From: Isoetes taiwanensis | Taxonomy: Eukaryota > Streptophyta > Lycopodiopsida > Isoetales > Isoetaceae | Assembly (NCBI GenBank): GCA_021234155.1 | Contig: JAJEKV010000071.1 | Span: forward strand, 5,518,483-5,582,482 | Direction: 5' to 3' | Length of the DNA stretch: 64,000 nucleotides | Shown here: piece by piece, positions 56,821 to 64,000 of the stretch | Layout of the letters: each line of letters begins with the position of its first letter | Position numbering within the stretch: the first letter of the stretch is position 1 | Translations under genes and position numbers: made by a program | The notes under the pieces: model-generated | Databases searched by the model: none | Told to the model about the DNA's origin: nothing | What the model saw: only the letters and a program-made list of their open reading frames with translations

Positions 56821-57959
56821 ATGTGTAGAAGAATGTGATGCTGCCCAAGAAGCTCTCCATTAGGCTATCAAGATAAACATTGCCAACAAGGGGCCCTATC
56901 AAATCTTGCAGCCGAAAGAGATTAAGCTAGAACAGATCAATTAATTCTCCCTTCGCATCCTGGATGCAGAAGCATGTGCTGAAGATGTCATGTGACTCTG
57001 TATGTAATATCAAGCAGGCAACACAGAAGTTTTGATTCTTTTATCATACTTCCAGATTAGACTAAGTATTTGCCCTGAATCTGCAGTAAGTGCAGTCCCA
57101 AAACCGGCCCTGAATCTGCAATGAGTGCAGTCCCAAAACCGTAGAGATGGCGGCCTTCAAAATACATCGAGTGCATTCCTAGAGCTACTATTTCGGCCCT
57201 TCCCATTCTAATCTGAAACATACTTAGGGTGCAAAATCGGTCTTTGGTAGCGAGAAATCACCCCGTCCGGCGCAGCTTACAAGTGCTTAAAATCGGTGTG
57301 TTTTAAACACGGCGTGCGTGATTGAAATATTGACATGTAGGGTGTGCGCCCGATCAAATCAAATGGTGAGAGAATCATGAACATGTTTGGTGCGGAAACA
57401 TGAATGCTGTAGCCGCCATATTCACGGATGGCGGGCTAACCTATCTTAATTCAAGCAAAATGGAGGGACTAATTGTTTCCAAGAATTGCACGAACCGAAA
57501 TTCAACAATTTGCCCTCATCAATTTTGCAATACCACGAAATCGGGATAGATGAAACCCAATTCCTCTCCCGTTCAATTCTGAGCCATTGATGCGCACAAG
57601 GAAGAGATCGAGGCGCGAGATTGTATGCAAAGAAGGTAGCAATGAAGAAGAATTCCCCTTCTAAAGATTAAGCCTTCAAAGAAGAATAAGAAATTGAGGC
57701 CTGAGTGACCCATGAGAATAAAAGAAATTTCAGGAGAAATTTATGAAGTATTCAACCAAATTAGTACAAATGTTGATGACAATGACAAAGGCGCATCCTT
57801 GGCGGTCTTCTTTGGAGGGCAAAGGGATTTACCAATTGCATCTATAAAGAAATCTAAAAGCGAGTTACTATGGCCGAGCAAATGGTGAAGAATTTGAAGG
57901 AAACAATGCAAGAACATAAGTTTGAGAGGAATCATGACATGCCGTGCAAGGAAGTCCAC
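56821..57959. other. Intergenic or TE-derived DNA
   Basis: No supported gene. A 37-bp direct duplication (ctgaatctgcaRtRagtgca followed by gtcccaaaaccg) lies at about 57075-57141. Plus-strand sequence near 57720-57960 may be the decayed N-terminal part of the downstream transposase, but no motif is clear. Confidence 0.35.
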
Positions 57960-59940
57960 CACGATAATGGCGCGGCGGTACAAATGGTGTCAAGCCATTG
58001 AATCAGAAGTGGCGATTGCTCGGCATCCCGAGAAAAACAATTTCAAATGCTTTTCAAAGAAGGGTGCAAGCTAACAAAGGGGAAGGACCTTGGTCAATGT
58101 TCGAGGAGGAGGAAGCGGATGGATAGCATGTTAGATTACAATAGAGAAGGCATTATCAAGTTACGGGCCGAAAATACAAGAGTTTCTCCATACAAGAAAG
58201 GCGTGAGGAAGTATGTATCGAGAGGCAGGGAATAAAGATGGAACATCAATTCACCTTCTTGAAGTCACCAAGTAAGTATTCATCCTATATTGTAGGGTTC
58301 ATTATATGTAGCCTTTATTTGGCATTCACACGATTTCCCCTAGGTTGCAATTCTACCTCGAGGTTTAGAGAGGAGAATCCTCATATCAAAATTGCATTGT
58401 AGACTTTTGAGAGGTTGAAACCGAATTTTGTAAGGAGGATCGTGAGAGGCATACATCTTTGTTGCATTTACCACTTGAAATTTGAATACATCATGCGGGG
58501 ATTGAACAACATGAGAAAATCGGGTGGAGTTCATGACAATTACAAGCTGCCCTTTGTGAGATTTGTGGCCTGGCCCGAGAATGTGCAGCCAAGGAGCATA
58601 CAATCAAGTGCACCCGGTGATTTATGGAGACAAGTGGTGCGGCAAAAGGTGATGATGAGGAGTGGTTTGATCATAAGCTTGTTTGATGTTGGCGTGTAAA
58701 AATGTGGGTTGGATAGAATTAGAAAATGTCCACGAGGAAATGGATGGCGCGGGTTCGATTACTAGTTACTTGGAAGACATTTGAAAAGCAACACGTGGTC
58801 GGAGACGGAGAATTGAGGGGATCAAGAAAGGCTTTGAGGTACAAACTTTGTCTTGAGATTAGTCTGAAGGAGAGAAGTCCCAAAGAGTTTCAAGAGGAAG
58901 TGAAAGAAGGTAATATCAGATTTTGTTCCACACAATTACATAGCACATTGGCGAGGCCAATCGGTTTAAGCGGTGTGTCTCATCATTTCGAGAAGATACA
59001 ATTGTATACGTTATTGACTTTGCAGAGAAAATTACGACATCAAGATCCAAAATGAGCCCGGTCAATGCAGCGGCATCTGATTCAAGTTTCTATACTTGTT
59101 CACATAACATATAGACATGACAAAAGTGCTTGATATTCTGTTCACAATGCGACGAGGAAAGAAGACTGTCCAAAGAAGAAAAAAAAAAAAACGAAGGTTG
59201 GGCGGATCGGGGAATAGACTCAACAATGGTAGGAAGATCATAAAAGAGACTCACTTTTACATTTCGATGATAAAGTGCATGACTCATTATTTGTGGAACA
59301 ACGCCTACAAAAGCATGTTGCATGGCTTAAGGAGCGAGGAAATAGAGTATGAGAAGCATTGGGTTTGGAGTGATGGCTGCTCATCACAATTCAAGTCGAG
59401 GAAAACCTTTTTTTTTTTTCTTAGGCGGGTACTTCACAATCAATGACAAAGGAAATAGTGTGGAACTACTTTGCCACTTTGCTCATGGTAAAGGTGAACA
59501 TGATGGTGCAGTCTTTGTTATCAAAAAGGCTGCTAAGGAACAACTCAAACCCAATGGTGTGCAAGCGAGGCATGCTAAAGATATTGTAAAATTTACATGT
59601 ACATATTTTTGATCTACCCGGTCGATGAAACAAATGAGATCAAAAGATATTTTTGGGAAATTGAAACTTCTTTGTTGTGGCAAACATGGAAGAATATGAA
59701 ATTGAAACACTCAAAGGCACAAAGAAGATTCACATATCGGACACATCGTGCGGGGAGTAGACCAAGCAGGGCTTGCTCATAGATGCTGTCATGTTTACGC
59801 TTTCGTTTTGCATGGATCATAATTGGGACTCTGCATCAATCTGGTAGATTTGGAAAGTGGGAGGTGGTGACTTAAAACCGGGGAGTTGAGAAGAAAAAGG
59901 AGACTCTTGAACAAAGCCAATGAATGGATCGATGTAATTT
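57960..59940 (+). pseudogene. Decayed DNA transposase
   Basis: Frames on the plus strand, broken by stops and slips, carry blocks in a fixed order. They are ERLKPNFVRRIVRGIHLCCI-YHLKFEY (58407-58500, a C-C-x-YH element), HYLWNNAYKS, WVWSDGCSSQFKSRK (about 59280-59400), then CHFAHGKGEHDGAVFVIKKA (about 59480-59540) and IETLKGTKKIHISDT. An Asp in SDG followed by an HGKG-x-x-DG block is seen in transposase-like proteins widespread in plant and animal repeats. I cannot assign the superfamily with certainty. A T-run insertion at 59409-59420 causes one of the frame breaks. Confidence 0.55.
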
Positions 59941-60179
59941 GGTTGAGGTAATTTTGTACTGCGGCACGAGGGGCCTTTTTTATAAAAATCTTGTTTCCAT
60001 CAAGCGATTTTGTAACTTTGTTTCTATCTTTGTTTCATTTCTTCTATCAAATGTTATTTTTGTCTATCTATCACATTTATGAAGTTGAATTCTGTCGCGA
60101 TCCATTCGGATTACGCTTGAATGTAGCGATTGCTCTAGCTCTTTAATTAGTTTCAAACACTAAGCATTTTAATCGGTTT

Positions 60180-60435
60180 TCAGCGGTGCGGTGAGTAAGC
60201 CGGAACACCACGAGCACTTATGCAATAAGCGACTACCTTTAGCGGTTATATAGCTTAACAATAAGCCTTTGCACCTTAAGCGCATGGCGGTAAGCACATG
60301 ATGACATTAACATACGCTGGCGTTAAGCAACTACATAAAAGTAGCTTATCCGCGGCATGACAATAGCGATATCGCCATTAAGACTCATACCGAGTAGCAC
60401 TTGCGGGCAATTTTTTTTAAGCACTTGATAAGTTT
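60180..60435. repeat. TAAGC/GCTTA word cluster
   Basis: The words taagc, aagcg and gctta recur about a dozen times in 250 bp (for example gtaagccgg, caataagcgac, cttaagcgcatggcggtaagc, gttaagcaac, agcttatcc), with GCGAT/ATCGC palindromes between. No coding sequence. Possibly a SINE- or MITE-derived remnant. Confidence 0.4.
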
Positions 60436-60839
60436 TAAGCATCCTTTCGGTCACCATTGAAGTAGATATAAACAATATAGCAAAAACTTATAGACAAGTC
60501 TGCATTAAACTACATAAACAATATAGCAAAAGATTCTTAAATTAAGATAAAAGATGGTACATGAAAAGTGTAGGATTCCTTGGACTAAGTAAATGACAAT
60601 CGGGCTTAATCACGGCAATGGAGAATGACAATCTTCATCACCATAAACCTTCTCAATTCCTCCTTCACAAACACAACAGAAGCTGTTGTTTTTCGAAAAG
60701 TCTTTCCAAGCATAGCTTCATAATCTTTCTATCTATCTTAGGCCGGGCTTGTATCGTGTGTGTTCTTCACCCGGTGACTTCATTTCTTCCTCGGTCTTGG
60801 CTGCGGTATTTCTTCTATCTTTGGGGTGAAATCTTGTTA

Positions 60840-61330
60840 GCACTTCATCATGGACATCAATCTTGAAATCGGTACCAGAAATTTCGGGGGGCTGCTAAGG
60901 TAAGACTTGTATAATAAATCATCAAGAAGCAAAGTCTTACCTTTGAATCTTGGGTATGACTCATATATTTTCCCAAGTGGCTTCATCATGGTGGACTGAC
61001 CCGGGTTTGTTAGGGTGGTGAAAACTAGATGCGCACACATTTTTCTGTCCCCATACAAATTGAAATCTGTCCCTCAAATGCGGACATAGTACTTGCGACA
61101 CATCTTCCACATTAGAGAGTTGCATTGATGACCATATACCAACACAACACTTACGTAACAAAGTCTTCAAGAAGAACAACATACAGTGCGAATATCACTT
61201 TCTTTACGCTAGTGTATGTCATTGTCAATCCACGCTTCCAAGCGTATGTGTTCATTTGCACCAAATGTTTTTACCAACACACCATTTAAATCCAAGACAA
61301 TGAGTTCATCTTTTTCTTTGCCAAATCAAT
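60840..61330 (-). pseudogene. Second NIF/FCP1-like HAD phosphatase domain
   Basis: Minus strand: DELIVLDLNGVLVKTF (about 61310-61262, motif I), a frame slip, then CCVGIWSSMQLSNVEDV, LRDRFQFVWGQKNVC, another slip and KIYESYPRFKGKTLLLDD (motif IV, complete DD) followed by LYKSYLSSPP. The order and spacing match CTD-phosphatase-like HAD domains. Two frame slips make it non-functional as read. It lies at the 3' end of the minus-strand gene that begins near 63290 and parallels the HAD domain at 53536 on the other strand. Confidence 0.7.
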
Positions 61331-61639
61331 ATTTAGTGCGTTGTAACATCACGAATACCTACACAAGCGGGGAATTACTACATGAATAAATAGATGAAGA
61401 TGAAAATGAAAAATTGGTTGAATGTGGAAACCTTTACGTATCAGCGTTTGGATTCTCGACCTAATGAGAATCAGCTGGTAATCCCTACGGTGAATGCAAC
61501 AAAAAGAAAATCAATAATATTCAATGTCTTAAGCAACACGATTTACGGGCTTGCCCGACAATGCCCTACCAGCGACCCTCGGGGGTTGCCGAGGCGGCAA
61601 TCACTTTTGAACATCGGGCTCACACGAAACTTGAGGCCG

Positions 61640-63292
61640 ATTACGCATTTTTCTTGAGAACACGCCCGATAGGTGTGGTGTCATGATTGAGGCCTGCTTC
61701 ACGCATCTTTTGCATAGCTACTTCTTGTTCTCTTTCTTGTAGCTTTGAACAACTTCTTTGCTATCCTCCGACTTACCCCTCTTTGTTCTTCTACCCTTTC
61801 CTTTTGGCAAATATTCACCCAAGTTGCCCTCATCAGATGGAATTACTCCCTCAACTTCCTTAGGTGCTTGATTGTGTACAATGAGATTACGTTGTTTTTC
61901 CTGGCCCGGTGCTATGTTTACAACTAATCTTTGTGTTTCTGACTTCTTCTCTGACTTCTTGGACTGGTGGTGGTGGTTCTGTTTGTTGCATTCAAATCGG
62001 TCACAATTATTTGTACTCCTATAGGACTTTGCGGGTGTTGTGCATCTTCAAATGGCACCATTGTCCTTCTTTGAACCACGGCGGTGAGACCTCAATTGCA
62101 AGGCGGATTAACACATCCTTTTTGGTGTACTATTTGAAGCACACGCAACATGGCCAAAACCTAGCTTGTCAAATACACCCTCACGGCACCTTTACGGGCA
62201 ACCATGAATACATTGTCCTCCTCTCAACAATGAACAACAAGCTATATGATACTCATGTTGGCAATTCGATTGCTAAACTTAACTGTAAGCTTTAGTGAAT
62301 TTCGGACCACATCTTAGAACATGTATAAAATGGATCTTCCACTAACAACTTATCTCGTATAATAGTAGAGATGCTAAATGTTCTTGGGGAGTATCCATTT
62401 TAAAGCTTCCTAAATTGTTTATGTAGAAATCACGAAGTCTCTGTTCTTCTTGAGAACTTTTAACTCCTCCTCAAGTTTGAGTTCACGTTTGACACTTTGC
62501 TCATTAGCGGATGTAGGGTTCATTGCTTTTTGTACCTTGTTCTGTGCCAAGTTTCCATCACGGACGGTCTGCTCCAAATCTTTAATTTACGCCTCCAACT
62601 CACATGTTGGATTAAGCTTGAACTCCTCATGTTTTGTAGCCAAATCATTTGTGGCTGTGTCTTAAATTTGTTTTCAGCCTCTTCCAACATCATTTTACGT
62701 AATTGGAGGCCTTCTCATTGCCTTTCAGCTCACTTCCCTCTTTGCTTCCAGATTCTTTGTGCTAAGTAAAAGCCCTGATTTTTCAATCTCACATCTTTGC
62801 ATTCTCTAAGGTTTTTTATGTTTTCATCACATGCATTGATCTCATTTGATCCAGTTGCCACCTTTGGCTTTGCCTTCATTTCAGTTTTCCTAACATGTGC
62901 TACAACATCTGCCTCTATTTTTACTTGTCTATTGTTGTGGTATCTTTGGCATTTACCTGACAAATGCAGATTGTTTACTTTGTGTTCCTCGGGTGCAAGT
63001 ATTGATCTAGTGCAATTTTCAAGCGCCAAAAGCAAGGGGCGGTTGCTTTCTTACTTCTTTGTTGTGACAATTCTTGTAGATTTTTCGGCAGAGTGTTTCC
63101 AACTTCTCTTGAAGATGCTCCTTTGCACAGTGCCATTTTATCTTTCCCTTGTTCAACTTCTTTGTCCAAACAGAATCCCAATCTCGATCCGTGACAAGCT
63201 TCTTCCTCATGGGACTTCACCCCGAATTACCCGCAGACCTCGATCTTTGTGAAAATCATCCGCTCCATGCCTCCGCCGTCAGCGGTGAAACA
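61640..63292 (-). pseudogene. Decayed C2H2/coiled-coil gene, probably joined to the HAD domain
   Basis: Starting at MERMIFTKIEVCG (about 63275), with a GTAATT donor-like site, the minus strand reads DRDWDSVWTKKL, KIKWHC, then IYKNCHNKE, a broken C2H2-like pattern. After slips come HLSGKCQRYHNNRQVKIEAD, then KHEEFKLNPTCELEA and SVKRELKLEEELKVLKKNRD (62410-62660, coiled coil). After a gap, LVVNIAPGQEKQRNLIVHNQ and LPKGKGRRTKRGKSED follow (61920-61750). It is consistent with one multi-exon gene leading into the HAD domain at 61330-60840. The family is not recognised and many frames are broken. Confidence 0.4.
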
Positions 63293-63957
63293 GCGATGCG
63301 AGTTTTTTCGCGCGAGGGGAAAAGGAGGGAGAAGGGCGTGACGGGTTTCGACGTCCGCGAGTTTCAGCACTTAAAGTGCTTAAACACTTCGCCAAAAGTT
63401 GTACCCCACTAGCGATTTTACACCCAACCACAAAACTGAAATATCATGCTCAAACTACCTACAGACGTCCTAGCCATAGCCGCAGTGACTTGCTACTGGC
63501 TAAACTCTCGCCTATCAGCTCAAAACACATCGCAAGGGTACAAGAGATACTGCTTACCAGTCATGGTCTGTTACTTGGAGGAGAAGCTTGGAGAGCAGCG
63601 GCCATGCTTCAAAGCGAAACCTGGCTGCATGAGAAGGCGCTTCTGGCAAGTGGTATACCTTATGAGCTACTTGATCATGGCTTTGAGGAGATCGGCGGCG
63701 GCGGTTCTTTGCTCCTCCAGCATCAAAGCTCTCCCTTGGGAGCTCTATTCAACGGGCGGCCGCCGCCGCCGCCCTAAAACGAAACCCTAAGGCGCTCCAT
63801 CCCAATTCGATGTTCCTCCGCCTAATCTTTTCAAGTCAAGTAATTCTAAAATTCCAGCATCTTGAATTTTTTGTAACTCTCCATTTCCAATCTGTACATG
63901 TCCAGATTTTCCACCTACGCACTCCTTTAGAATAGTTCTAGATCGAACTATGGATCT
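63293..63957. other. Unassigned region with a plus-strand open frame
   Basis: A plus-strand frame 63376-63777 (133 codons) ends in a poly-Pro run and has no recognisable domain. The opposite strand holds the presumed 5' flank of the C2H2/coiled-coil gene. A (CCG/CGG)n stretch lies near 63690 and 63755-63771. Confidence 0.35.
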
Positions 63958-64000
63958 CATATGTAGCATAATAACAGGGGGTTTTCTTTGTGTTTTTGTA
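63958..64000 (+). repeat. Third copy of the TATGTAGCATAATAACAG terminal repeat
   Basis: catatgtagcataataacag followed by ggggttttctttgtgttttt continues to the window end. It matches the outer ends at 28171 and 41941, so another element of that family enters the next stretch of sequence. Confidence 0.75.

Noticed and set aside
63376-63790. Plus-strand frames ending in poly-Pro/Arg as a gene
   Set aside because: No conserved domain, and the composition follows a CCG-rich stretch; support is insufficient.
1-64000. tRNA, rRNA or CRISPR loci
   Set aside because: No cloverleaf-compatible tRNA gene, no rRNA-like stretch and no regularly spaced identical repeats with unique spacers were seen on reading.

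Overview
The window is nuclear DNA from a land plant with a large, transposon-filled genome. The evidence is a long intron-free PLS-type pentatricopeptide repeat (PPR) gene, a spliced plant heat-shock-factor-binding-protein gene, a receptor-like kinase fragment, Ty1/copia, LINE, SINE, Helitron and MITE remnants, very low gene density and TTTAGGG-like tracts. Fern, lycophyte or gymnosperm fits better than a compact angiosperm genome, but this is an inference from composition and family content. All identifications are from reading the sequence; nothing was aligned to a database.

Layout. 1-4.3 kb: repeat debris (LINE 3' end with a hAT-like MITE inside it, telomere-like tracts, a Helitron 3' end, a copia integrase fragment, a foldback element). 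4.7-10.5 kb: the only two convincing intact host genes, both on +. They are a 1,000-residue PLS PPR protein without E/DYW tail, and HSBP, a 90-residue coiled-coil protein in five exons whose fourth intron is a U12-type AT-AC intron. A Tourist-like MITE lies just upstream of HSBP. 11-13 kb: SINE-like and tandem repeats and a second Helitron end. 13.3-21.2 kb: a minus-strand Penelope-like retroelement (PLE) about 7.9 kb long, with 1.87-kb direct terminal repeats, at least two apparent spliceosomal introns and a reverse transcriptase without a visible endonuclease.

21-42 kb: mostly non-coding, with a possible helical-domain exon on - near 24.4 kb, a 1.45-kb and a 1.0-kb near-perfect palindromic element of one family, a decayed S-domain receptor kinase fragment bracketed by clusters of GGTTCGCC...GGCGAACC palindromes, a 1-kb segmental duplication and a cluster of GGTATAAATTTATACC palindromes. 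Related terminal sequences at 28.17 kb (+), 41.94 kb (-) and 63.96 kb (+) suggest a TIR transposon family.

42-54 kb (+): a decayed multi-exon gene with a ParB-like (DGQHS) segment, a distant methyltransferase-like segment, an acidic/basic linker and an NIF/FCP1-type HAD phosphatase domain. It is interrupted by about 6.8 kb of pyrimidine-rich DNA carrying short direct repeats, and by a CACTA-like MITE placed exactly at the HAD catalytic DD motif. 54.5-56.2 kb (-): a copia remnant cut by a LINE tail. 58-60 kb (+): a decayed DNA transposase. 60.8-63.3 kb (-): a second decayed gene ending in an NIF/FCP1-like HAD domain, here preceded by a C2H2-like and coiled-coil region.

No operon-like cooperation is expected. 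The main points of biological interest are the intron-bearing PLE, the U12 intron, the two HAD-fusion genes and several independent clusters of short palindromes.
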